A stretch of 64,000 bases of DNA from Streptomyces sp. IMTB 2501 (GTDB lineage Bacteria; Actinomycetota; Actinomycetes; Streptomycetales; Streptomycetaceae). A program made the translations under genes and the position numbers. This document shows, one piece after another, positions 8,860 through 16,020 of the stretch; the stretch's first letter is position 1; each line of letters begins with the position of its first letter. Where the stretch lies: the NCBI RefSeq assembly GCF_001953885.1, contig NZ_MQUS01000013.1, positions 62,001 through 126,000 of the forward strand, written 5' to 3'. The notes beneath the pieces are model-generated. The model made no database searches, had not been told where the DNA came from, and saw nothing but the letters and a program-made list of their open reading frames with translations.

Positions 8860-10242
8860 TCAGGAGGCCTTGGCCTTCGCCTCGGTCTTGCTCGCGGCAG
8901 GGACCGGCGCCGGCTTGGCCGCCTCGTAGAACTCCTCGCGCGGGTTCTCCATCGCGCCGAGGGAGACGACCTCGCGCTTGAGGAACATGCCGAGAGTCCA
9001 GTCGGCGAAGACGCGGATCTTGCGGTTCCAGGTCGGCATCGCCATGCCGTGGTAGCCACGGTGCATGTACCAGGCGAGGCGGCCCTTGAGCTTGATCTTC
9101 ATCTTGCCCATGACGATCATCGCCACGCCCTTGTGCAGGCCGAGACCGGCGACCGCACCCTTGTTGGCGTGCTCGTAGTCCTTCTGCGGGAAGCCCCGCA
9201 TACCGGAGACCACGTTGTCGCCGAGGACCTTGGCCTGGCGCAGCGCGTGCTGGGCGTTCGGCGGGCACCAGGCGTTCTCGTTGCCCGCCTTGCGGCCGAC
9301 GAGGTCCGGGACCTGGGCGTTGTCACCGGCGGCCCAGATGTAGTCCGTGCCCTTGACCTGGAGGGTCGGCTCGCAGTCGACGTGACCGCGCGGACCGAGG
9401 GGCAGGCCGAAGCGGGACAGGGCCGGGTTCGGCTTGACGCCGGCGGTCCACACGATGGTGTTGGAGTCGACCTCAAGGCCGTTCTTCAGCACCACGTGGC
9501 CGTCGACGCAGGAGTCCATCGAGGTGGAGAGGTAGATCTCCACGCCGCGGCTCTCCAGGTGCTCCTTGCCGTACTGGCCGAGCTTGGGGCCGACCTCGGG
9601 CAGGATCTTGTCGGCGGCGTCCACGAGGACGAAGCGCATGTCCTCACGGGACACGTTGTTGTAGTACTTGGCCGCGTCCCGGGCCATGTCCTCGACCTCG
9701 CCGATGGTCTCCGCACCCGCGAAGCCACCGCCGATGAAGACGAAGGTGAGCGCCTTGCGGCGGATGTCCTCGTCGGTCGTGGAGTCGGCCTTGTCCAGCT
9801 GCTCCAGGACGTGGTTGCGCAGACCGATGGACTCCTCGATGCCCTTCATACCGATGCCCTGCTCGGCGAGGCCGGGGATCGGGAAGGTGCGGGAGACCGC
9901 GCCCATCGCGATGACGAGGTAGTCGAAGGGCAGCTCGTACGCCTCGCCCACCAGCGGGGCGATCGTGGCGACCTTGCGGTCCTGGTCGATGGTGGTGACC
10001 CGACCGGTGAGGACCTCCGCCTTCGGCAGCACGCGTCGCAGCGGGACGACGACATGGCGAGGGGAGATGTTGCCGGCGGCGGCTTCGGGGAGGAAGGGCT
10101 GGTAGGTCATGTACGACCGGGGGTCGACGACCGTGACGGTCGCCTCTCCGTAGCGCATCTTCTTGAGGATGCGCCGAGCTGCGTACAGGCCTACGTACCC
10201 ACCGCCTACTACGAGGATCCTGGGACGCTCCGTGGTGCTCAT
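8860..10242 (-). CDS. ndh: Type II NADH dehydrogenase (NDH-2)
   Basis: A 460-residue single-subunit NADH:menaquinone oxidoreductase at the inner face of the membrane; it does not pump protons. The N-terminal FAD motif is ILVVGGGYVGLYAARRI, the NADH motif is FVFIGGGFAGAETIGE, and the second FAD contact is VWTAGVKPNPALSRFG / YIWAAGDNAQVPD. The C-terminal part (about 375-440) carries the hydrophobic/basic patch used for membrane attachment. ATG 10242 gives a protein starting right before the Rossmann motif; the open frame upstream is a run-on. A possible Rex operator lies upstream. Confidence 0.93.
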   Translation of the reverse strand: MSTTERPRILVVGGGYVGLYAARRILKKMRYGEATVTVVDPRSYMTYQPFLPEAAAGNISPRHVVVPLRRVLPKAEVLTGRVTTIDQDRKVATIAPLVGEAYELPFDYLVIAMGAVSRTFPIPGLAEQGIGMKGIEESIGLRNHVLEQLDKADSTTDEDIRRKALTFVFIGGGFAGAETIGEVEDMARDAAKYYNNVSREDMRFVLVDAADKILPEVGPKLGQYGKEHLESRGVEIYLSTSMDSCVDGHVVLKNGLEVDSNTIVWTAGVKPNPALSRFGLPLGPRGHVDCEPTLQVKGTDYIWAAGDNAQVPDLVGRKAGNENAWCPPNAQHALRQAKVLGDNVVSGMRGFPQKDYEHANKGAVAGLGLHKGVAMIVMGKMKIKLKGRLAWYMHRGYHGMAMPTWNRKIRVFADWTLGMFLKREVVSLGAMENPREEFYEAAKPAPVPAASKTEAKAKAS

Positions 10243-10804
10243 GCCATCGAGTATCCACCCGCTCCCAGGGGGTCGCTCGTGCGCCCCTTCACAAGGTCCG
10301 GCAGGGCCTGTGCTACACTCCGCGACTCGCGTGACGCAGATCATGACCGGCCGGGGGAACCGCGGCACCCTTTGGGCCGTTGTCAATGCCGCGTGAGCTG
10401 CCTCTCTCGGCGGCGAGCGAGGGCGTGAGCCGCCCGAAACACAGTCGCCGGCACCCGATCCGCAGGCGTCGCACGACTCCCATCTGAACATGTTCAAAGG
10501 CCGCTTCGCCCCCCGAAAGGGCCAACAGGCCGCCTTCCGTGCGCCCGCCGGGCCGAAATCCTTGTGAAGAACTTCACGAAGTTTTCCGACGCCACGTCAC
10601 CGCGAGGCCCCGAAGGACCCCTGGGGAGCCGCTCAAACGTTATCCGACCTGCTCAACCAGCGGCTACCCACAAGTAACAAATGAGAGCCGGGCAACAGGC
10701 GGCAGGCGACGGAAACCACCCGGACGGATCGTTGGATGCGGCCCTTTTCACCCGTCAGCCACACACCGCGCGATATCGGATGCAAGCACCCATAGCGTGC
10801 CAGC
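10243..10804. other. 562-bp gap without a supported gene
   Basis: It holds the ndh promoter region and a possible rightward -10 (TACACT, 10314-10319). It also has a structured-looking GC-rich stretch (about 10350-10480) with GGGGGAACCGCGG and CGCAGGCGTCG elements, and a 25-codon ATG frame at 10490-10567 (starting MFKGRFAPRK) with no clear ribosome-binding site. I would not call a gene here, but a leader RNA or decayed gene start is possible. Confidence 0.3.
10277..10294. promoter_or_regulatory. Possible Rex operator upstream of ndh
   Basis: On the minus strand TTGTGAAGGGGCGCACGA agrees at about 13 of 18 positions with the Streptomyces Rex operator (TTGTGAACGCGTTCACAA). It lies 35-52 bases before the ndh start. 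The left half-site is perfect and the right half is weak. Rex senses the NADH/NAD+ ratio and would be a sensible regulator. Confidence 0.4.
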
Positions 10805-11032
10805 ATGAGCACTTCACAGACGGCCTCCAAGAAGGCCCTTTCGCGAATATGCGCGGTCAGCGCGGTCCTGGGCATCGCCCTTGCGACGGGGACGGCTACG
10901 GCCGCATCCGCCGTGGCAGTCACACCTGCCCCCCATCACCACACCACCCACGCGGCCGCCCCCGCCGGCGGCCACGATGACGACGACGAAGGTAACAACG
11001 GGTGCATCGCCCTCATCGCCCTTCTCTGCTGA
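10805..11032 (+). CDS. Small secreted His/Asp-rich peptide with terminal Cys pair
   Basis: A 75-residue protein. A basic N-terminus and hydrophobic core (ICAVSAVLGIALATGTATAASA) form a signal peptide, probably cut after an Ala near residue 36. The mature part is only about 40 residues: a His-rich stretch (PAPHHHTTHAAAPAGGH), an acidic run (DDDDEGNN), and a hydrophobic end CIALIALLC. The two Cys residues flank seven mostly hydrophobic residues and could form a disulphide. His and Asp runs suggest metal binding. I do not recognise the family; chaplins and rodlins do not match. It stands alone, convergent to ppx. Confidence 0.65.
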   Translation: MSTSQTASKKALSRICAVSAVLGIALATGTATAASAVAVTPAPHHHTTHAAAPAGGHDDDDEGNNGCIALIALLC

Positions 11033-11064
11033 CTGACGGCCGGCCCGGCTCGGGCGCGAGCGAC

Positions 11065-11097
11065 GGCCCCGGTTCCTGCCGATGAGGGACCGGGGCC
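11065..11097. terminator. Terminator between small peptide gene and ppx
   Basis: A 12 bp stem with one mismatch (11065-11076 and 11086-11097) lies between two convergent stops. Confidence 0.7.
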
Positions 11098-11115
11098 GCG
11101 CCACGTCACCGCGGG

Positions 11116-12087
11116 TCAGCGGCCGCCCTTGCCCGCTTCCGCCTCTTCCGCCACCTTGAAGGCGATGCCGTCGAGGATGTCGTGCTCGCTCACCACGACC
11201 TCATCGGCGCCGATCCGCTCCATGATCGCGAGCAGGACGAGCGCGCCCGCGCCGATGACGTCGACCCGGCCGGGATGCATGGACGGGATCGCGGCGCGCT
11301 CGGCGTGCGTGGAGCGCAGCAGCCACTCGGTGATCTCGCGGACGCGGTCGTACGAGATCCGCGAGTGGTGGATGCGCGCGGAGTCGTACTCGGGCAGCTG
11401 CTGGGCGATCGCCGAGACCGTGGTGACGGACCCGGCGAGACCCACGAGGGTGTGCGCCTCGCGCAGCGGCACCGTCTGCTCCGCGTGGTCCAGGGCGGCC
11501 TCGATGTCGGCCCTTATGGCGGCGATCTGCTCCGCGGTGGGCGGGTCGGAGACCTTGCCGTCCCGCACCAGGTGACGTTCCGTCATCCGCACACAGCCGA
11601 CGTCCACCGACCGCGCCGCCCGGACGTGCTCCTCGCCCACGACGAACTCGGTGGAGCCGCCACCGATGTCCACGACGAGATAAGGCTTGGCCAGGTCCTC
11701 CCGCCCGGTCAGCTCCCTGGTCGCCCCGGTGAAGGAGAACTCGGCCTCCTGGTCGCCGGTGATGACCTCCGGCTCGACCCCGAGGATGTCCAGCACTCCG
11801 CGCACGAAGTCGTCCCGGTTCGAGGCGTCACGGGAGGCGGAGGTGGCCACGAAGCGGAGGCGCTCGGCGCCGTGCTCCTTGATGATCTCCGCGTACGCAC
11901 GGCAGGCGGCGAAGGTCCGCTCCAGCGCCTCCGGAGCGAGCCGGCCGGTACGGTCGACACCCTGGCCGAGCCGCACGATCGTCATCCGGCGGTCCAGATC
12001 GACCAGTTCACCGGTCTCGGGGTGCACATCGGCGACCAGCAACCGGATGGAGTTGGTACCGCAGTCGATGGCGGCGACGCGGGTCAT
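11116..12087 (-). CDS. ppx: Ppx/GppA family exopolyphosphatase
   Basis: A 323-residue ASKHA-fold enzyme that removes phosphate from polyphosphate or hydrolyses pppGpp. The phosphate-1 motif is AAIDCGTNSIRLLVADV and the phosphate-2 motif is LVVDIGGGSTEFVVG, with LVGLAGSVTTVSAIA and IGAGALVLLAIME further on. It is the short actinobacterial form without the C-terminal HD domain. ATG 12087 starts right at the first motif. It is the last gene of the same-strand group eno-divIC-DUF501-ppx, 58 bases after the DUF501 gene, an arrangement seen across actinobacteria. Confidence 0.9.
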   Translation of the reverse strand: MTRVAAIDCGTNSIRLLVADVHPETGELVDLDRRMTIVRLGQGVDRTGRLAPEALERTFAACRAYAEIIKEHGAERLRFVATSASRDASNRDDFVRGVLDILGVEPEVITGDQEAEFSFTGATRELTGREDLAKPYLVVDIGGGSTEFVVGEEHVRAARSVDVGCVRMTERHLVRDGKVSDPPTAEQIAAIRADIEAALDHAEQTVPLREAHTLVGLAGSVTTVSAIAQQLPEYDSARIHHSRISYDRVREITEWLLRSTHAERAAIPSMHPGRVDVIGAGALVLLAIMERIGADEVVVSEHDILDGIAFKVAEEAEAGKGGR

Positions 12088-12145
12088 GGTGAGGCCCTTC
12101 TTCTCTCTGCTTCACAGCTCTTCGCAACCGGCCGAGCCGGACGGG

Positions 12146-12679
12146 CTACTTGTCAGCGGCATCGGCACACGGCACGACACACGCCCCCTTGGCCCACCAC
12201 TCCGGCAGCATCGCGATCGCCTCGTCACCGAGCGGGTTCACACCGGGCCCGGCGGCCAGCGAGTGGGCCACCAGGACATGCAGGCACTTCACCCGGTCCG
12301 GCATGCCCCCCGCGCTCGGAAACCCCTTCAGCTCCTCGATCTCGTCCCGCCGCCGGATGTAGTCCTCGTGCGCGGAGCGATACGCGGCGGCCAGCTCCGG
12401 ATCCGTCCGCAGCCGCTCGGTCATCTCCTTCATCACGCCGTTCGCCTCCAGCGTGCCGATCGCGGAGGACGCCTTCGGGCAGGTCAGGTAGTACAGCGTC
12501 GGGAAGGGCGTGCCGTCGGGCAGCCGCGGCGCGGTCTCCACGACGTCGGGCTGACCGCAGGGACAGCGGTGCGCGATGGCCCGCAGGCCCCGCGGCGGGC
12601 GGCCGAGCTGCTGCTTGAAGGCCTCGACGTCCGCATCGGTGGGCTCGGTGCGCGGAGTGGGCGGCGGGGGCGTTTCCAT
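12146..12679 (-). CDS. DUF501 domain protein
   Basis: A 177-residue cytosolic protein of the actinobacterial DUF501 family. It has an RAIAHRCPCGQPDVVETAPRL segment with two close Cys residues (RCPCG), then the conserved FPTLYYLTCPKA and the C-terminal GGMPDRVKCLHVLVAHSLAAGPGVNPLGDEA. The conserved Cys/His residues suggest a metal site. The family has no assigned function, but it is nearly always encoded between DivIC/FtsB and Ppx, as here (30 bases after divIC, 58 before ppx), hinting at a link to division or polyphosphate metabolism. Confidence 0.85.
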   Translation of the reverse strand: METPPPPTPRTEPTDADVEAFKQQLGRPPRGLRAIAHRCPCGQPDVVETAPRLPDGTPFPTLYYLTCPKASSAIGTLEANGVMKEMTERLRTDPELAAAYRSAHEDYIRRRDEIEELKGFPSAGGMPDRVKCLHVLVAHSLAAGPGVNPLGDEAIAMLPEWWAKGACVVPCADAADK

Positions 12680-12709
12680 GACTGCTTCAGGTTGGCTTTC
12701 TATCGATTG

Positions 12710-13186
12710 CTACTGGTCGGAGGCGTCGGACTTGTCGACCCCGTCCCAGATGTTCGCGTACCAGGGCCGGTGGGCGGCCTTGAGGTCGTAGCGGGACTGC
12801 TTGGCCGTGCCCGGGTCGACGACGATGTACCCGGTCTCCCCGGGCATCACATAGTGCAGCCGGAGCCGGATCTGCTGCTCGGCGTAGGAGTCGTCCTGCC
12901 AGCGTGCCTTGAGGTCGCGCAGCTGCTCGACCCGCTTGCGGGCCTGCTCCTGCTGCCGCTGGAGGTCGGAGATCTGCGCGCGCTGGGTGACGTACTGCCG
13001 CATCGGGTAGGCGAGCGCGACGATCATCGAGCACAGCACCAGCGCGAGCAGGGCGGCCCGGCCGGTGAGCCGGGAGCGGCGGTCCTGCCGCTTGGTCTGC
13101 GAGCGGTAGACCCGGGCCGCCGTCTGCTCGCCGAGCAGCCGCAGCCTGGTCGCGGTGGAGAACCGGTCCCGGTCCTTCACGGCCAT
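12710..13186 (-). CDS. divIC: DivIC/FtsB-like septum formation initiator
   Basis: A 158-residue bitopic division protein. A basic cytoplasmic N-terminus is followed by one membrane helix (about residues 37-60, ALLALVLCSMIVALAYPM) and an extracytoplasmic coiled coil (QRAQISDLQRQQEQARKRVEQLRDLKARWQDD, given here only as the key region). A C-terminal domain contains the family pattern RLHYVMPGETGYIVVDPG. It links FtsL/FtsQ to septal wall synthesis; in Streptomyces DivIC is needed for efficient sporulation septation. ATG 13186 has GGGGAGG upstream; the frame extends further without a ribosome site. Two tandem dyads lie just upstream. Confidence 0.88.
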   Translation of the reverse strand: MAVKDRDRFSTATRLRLLGEQTAARVYRSQTKRQDRRSRLTGRAALLALVLCSMIVALAYPMRQYVTQRAQISDLQRQQEQARKRVEQLRDLKARWQDDSYAEQQIRLRLHYVMPGETGYIVVDPGTAKQSRYDLKAAHRPWYANIWDGVDKSDASDQ

Positions 13187-13202
13187 GTCCCGCCTCCCCT
13201 TT

Positions 13203-13242
13203 GTCCTGTGCGCTGCACACGTCGTCCTGTGTACTGCACACG
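13203..13242. promoter_or_regulatory. Two tandem 19-bp dyads upstream of divIC
   Basis: GTCCTGTGCGCTGCACACG (13203-13221) and GTCCTGTGTACTGCACACG (13224-13242) differ at two positions and are spaced two bases apart. Each contains a TGTG(C/T)-N3-GCACA inverted repeat. They end 17 bases before the divIC start, a position suited to a repressor or leader structure. Confidence 0.45.
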
Positions 13243-13244
13243 CG

Positions 13245-13289
13245 CGTACGTCCCCGCACACGGTACGGGACCGGGTACGGGGACGTACG
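13245..13289 (-). terminator. Hairpin downstream of eno
   Basis: A perfect 12 bp inverted repeat (13245-13256 with 13278-13289), 31 bases past the eno stop, may attenuate or end the enolase transcript before divIC. Confidence 0.55.
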
Positions 13290-13320
13290 TACGACTGGCT
13301 AGGCCTTACCCACTACGGGC

Positions 13321-14601
13321 TCAGCCTTTGAAGCGCGGGAAGGCGCTGCGGCCGGCGTACACCGCGGCGTCGTCGAGGATCTCCTCGATACGCAGCAGCT
13401 GGTTGTACTTGGCGACACGCTCGGAGCGGGCCGGGGCGCCGGTCTTGATCTGGCCGCAGTTGGTGGCGACGGCCAGGTCGGCGATGGTGACGTCCTCGGT
13501 CTCGCCGGAGCGGTGGGACATCATGCACTTGTAGCCGTTGCGCTGGGCCAGCTCGACGGCGTCCAGGGTCTCGGTCAGCGAGCCGATCTGGTTGACCTTG
13601 ACCAGCAGGGCGTTGGCGGTGCCCTCCTCGATGCCGCGGGCGAGGCGCTCCGGGTTGGTGACGAACAGGTCGTCGCCGACCAGCTGGACCTTGTCGCCGA
13701 TGCGGTCGGTGATGACCTTCCAGCCGGCCCAGTCGTCCTCGAACAGCGGGTCCTCGATGGAGACGAGCGGGTAGGCCGCGACCAGTTCCTCGTAGTACTC
13801 CGTCATCTCGGCGGCGGAGCGCTCCTTGCCCTCGAAGAGGTACTTGCCGTCCTTGTAGAACTCGGAGGCGGCCACGTCGAGCGCGAGGGCGATCTGCTGG
13901 CCGGGGGCGTAGCCGGCCTCCTTGATGGCCTCGATGATGAGGTCGAGGGCCTCGCGGTTGGAGCCGAGGTTCGGGGCGAAGCCGCCCTCGTCGCCGAGGC
14001 CGGTGGACAGGCCCTTGTTCTTCAGGACCTTCTTCAGCGTGTGGTACACCTCGGCGCCCCAGCGCAGGGCCTCGGAGAAGGACTCCGCGCCGATCGGGGC
14101 GATCATGAACTCCTGGATGTCCACGTTGGAGTCCGCGTGCGAGCCGCCGTTCAGGATGTTCATCATCGGCACCGGCAGCAGGTGCGCGTTGGGGCCGCCC
14201 AGGTAGCGGAAGAGCGGGAGGTCCGAGGCCTCGGAGGCGGCGTGCGCGACGGCGAGGGAGACGCCGAGGATGGCGTTGGCGCCGAGCGAGCCCTTGTTGT
14301 CGGTGGCGTCCAGGTCGAACATGGCCTGGTCGATCAGGCGCTGCTCGGTGGCGTCGTAGCCGACCAGCTCCGGGCCGATCTGCTCGATGACGGCGAGGAC
14401 GGCCTTCTCGACACCCTTGCCCTGGTAGCGGTTGGAGTCACCGTCACGCAGCTCGATGGCCTCGAAGGCACCGGTCGAGGCGCCGGACGGGACGGCGGCA
14501 CGACCCGTGCTGCCGTCGTCGAGGCCGACCTCGACCTCGACCGTGGGGTTGCCTCGGGAGTCCAGGATTTCCCGGGCTACGACGACGTCGATGGACGGCA
14601 C
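13321..14601 (-). CDS. eno: Enolase
   Basis: A 426-residue glycolytic enzyme converting 2-phosphoglycerate to phosphoenolpyruvate. It has the N-terminal SGASTGAFEAIELRDGD loop, Mg2+ ligands in ALDVAAS / SIEDPLFEDDW / VGDDLFVTN, the enolase signature LLVKVNQIGSLTETLDAV, and SHRSGETED near the C-terminus. I chose GTG 14601 because AAGGAG at 14613-14608 sits directly against the ATG at 14607 but has a normal 6-base gap to the GTG. It heads the group eno-divIC-DUF501-ppx, although a hairpin after eno suggests partial uncoupling. Confidence 0.96.
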   Translation of the reverse strand: MPSIDVVVAREILDSRGNPTVEVEVGLDDGSTGRAAVPSGASTGAFEAIELRDGDSNRYQGKGVEKAVLAVIEQIGPELVGYDATEQRLIDQAMFDLDATDNKGSLGANAILGVSLAVAHAASEASDLPLFRYLGGPNAHLLPVPMMNILNGGSHADSNVDIQEFMIAPIGAESFSEALRWGAEVYHTLKKVLKNKGLSTGLGDEGGFAPNLGSNREALDLIIEAIKEAGYAPGQQIALALDVAASEFYKDGKYLFEGKERSAAEMTEYYEELVAAYPLVSIEDPLFEDDWAGWKVITDRIGDKVQLVGDDLFVTNPERLARGIEEGTANALLVKVNQIGSLTETLDAVELAQRNGYKCMMSHRSGETEDVTIADLAVATNCGQIKTGAPARSERVAKYNQLLRIEEILDDAAVYAGRSAFPRFKG

Positions 14602-14957
14602 GAGCATCTCCTTCTTGGATGTGACGCTGGAAGTGCGAGGTGGTGTGCCTTACGGCTGTGCCTTGCGACTAGAGCCTAACCGTCTCCGGGGGATCGGCCA
14701 CCGACCGACCGTCCCGTGGACGGAGAGGGACACGCAGACGGTACCCATTGTTCACCGACGGAACAAAGGGGGCTCCGGTGATGCCGGTCTGAAGAGTGGG
14801 GAAACGGAGCGCGAAACAAAAGACCCCGCCCCGGCGCGTACGGGGGAACACGCGCCGGGGCGGGGAGCCCGTGGGGACGGGGGATGACCCTCACGGGGGC
14901 TTCAGTGTGGGGGGTCGCGATGTGAGGGCGCTGCGGATCCGGCCGGAGCCGGATGTG
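14602..14957. other. eno promoter region and rpfA terminator
   Basis: No gene is supported. A candidate eno -10 (TAGGCT, 14678-14673, minus strand) lies about 72 bases before the GTG start. A perfect 16 bp hairpin at 14824-14865 (listed separately) ends the wall-hydrolase transcript. Confidence 0.45.
14824..14865 (-). terminator. rpfA terminator
   Basis: A perfect 16 bp inverted repeat (14824-14839 with 14850-14865) and 10-base loop lies downstream of the wall-hydrolase gene on its strand. Confidence 0.8.
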
Positions 14958-15659
14958 TCACTTCAGGTGCAGCTGCTGGCCCGGGTAGATGAGGTTGGCG
15001 TCCTCGACGATGTCCTTGTTCAGCTGGAACAGCTTCTGCCAGCCGCCGGCGACGTGGTGCTTCTCGGCGATGGAGCTGAGGGTGTCACCCTTGACCACCT
15101 TGTACTCGCCGTCACCCTTCTTGACCGTCTTGCCGGTCGGGGTGGTGACGGTCTTGCTCTTCGCCGGGGCCGTGCGCTCGGCGGAGCGGGTGGCGGCCTG
15201 CTGGTCGGTGGAGCGGGTGGTGGTGCTCGACGAGTTGCCGCTGTTCGAGGAGCCGGAGCTGCTGCTCGGGGCGGAGCCGTTGTACGCGGCGGAGGACAGG
15301 CCCGTGCCGCAGACCGGCCAGGCGCCCTTGCCCTGCGAGCCGAGGACCTTCTCGGCGACGGCGATCTGCTGTGCCTTGGTGGCCTGGTTGGCGCTCGGGG
15401 CGTAGGCGGTGCCGCCGTACGCGGCCCAGGTGGAGGCGGAGAACTGCAGACCGCCGAAGAAGCCGTTGCCGGTGTTGATGGACCAGTTGCCGCCCGACTC
15501 GCACTGGGCGACGGTGTCCCACTCGGAGGCGGTGGCGGCGGAGGCGGTGCCGGCCGCCATGAGCGGGGCGGCTACGGCGGCGCCGGTGACACCGACGAGC
15601 GCGACGGCCCGGACGGCCTTGGACGGACGGCGGTGCTTGCCCTTGCCGGAGAACAGCAT
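14958..15659 (-). CDS. rpfA: Resuscitation-promoting factor with LysM domain (RpfA-like)
   Basis: A 233-residue secreted peptidoglycan-cleaving enzyme that acts at spore germination and regrowth. A signal peptide (about 1-41, ending GTASA) is followed by the Rpf transglycosylase-like domain (about 42-118: EWDTVAQCESGGNWSINTGNGFFGGLQF, with catalytic Glu in CESGGNW). A Ser/Thr linker follows, then a C-terminal LysM domain (about 182-233: YKVVKGDTLSSIAEKH to YPGQQLHLK). ATG 15659 has GAGGGGATCGATCC upstream. A ydaO-type c-di-AMP riboswitch precedes it, the arrangement described for S. coelicolor rpfA (SCO3097) next to eno. Name assigned by this context. Confidence 0.92.
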   Translation of the reverse strand: MLFSGKGKHRRPSKAVRAVALVGVTGAAVAAPLMAAGTASAATASEWDTVAQCESGGNWSINTGNGFFGGLQFSASTWAAYGGTAYAPSANQATKAQQIAVAEKVLGSQGKGAWPVCGTGLSSAAYNGSAPSSSSGSSNSGNSSSTTTRSTDQQAATRSAERTAPAKSKTVTTPTGKTVKKGDGEYKVVKGDTLSSIAEKHHVAGGWQKLFQLNKDIVEDANLIYPGQQLHLK

Positions 15660-15675
15660 GGATCGATCCCCTCAC

Positions 15676-15831
15676 CGACGCCTGCGAGGTGAGCTGTCGG
15701 GTTCGGGCCGGTTGAGTTGCCCGGCCGCACGCCCGCTGTCGCGGGCCTGCGGCTTCACCCCAAGCCGGTTCCGGCGTCAACTGCCGGTTCCAGCACCTAC
15801 CTTGGGTCCCCCGCTCCTGCCTACGGCGCAT
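15676..15831 (-). promoter_or_regulatory. c-di-AMP riboswitch (ydaO-yuaA type) in rpfA leader
   Basis: Read on the minus strand, the leader has all hallmark blocks of the ydaO-yuaA class in order: GAGCGGGGGACCCAAGG, then TTGGGGTGAAGCCG, then CCCGAACCCGACAGCTCACC followed by TCGCAGGCGTC. The last block merges into a CTCACC-N11-GGTGAG hairpin (15671-15693) that touches the GAGGGG ribosome site, so ligand binding may control translation start as well as transcription. The class senses c-di-AMP and in actinobacteria commonly controls wall hydrolases; a c-di-AMP-responsive switch is described for S. coelicolor rpfA. Bases 15832-16020 upstream hold only its promoter region and no gene. Confidence 0.92.
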
Positions 15832-16020
15832 GACGCGACGACTGTTCCCGGGCAACCGCTGGCAGGACTCGGCGTTGCGGATGCCGGGGCTCGTGGTGAC
15901 GAGCGGTCCTGACCGTAGGCAGGTGATCGGCGGAATTTCAAAGACGATCAGGGCTTCTGAGACTCATCCCACACTTTCACCAAACCGGACATTAGGCGCG
16001 AAGCGGGGCGTCAACTCCCG

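Noticed and set aside
11641..11690. Apparent TTA codon in ppx
   Set aside because: The TTA letters fall across a CCT-TAT codon boundary in the coding frame, so the codons are Pro-Tyr.
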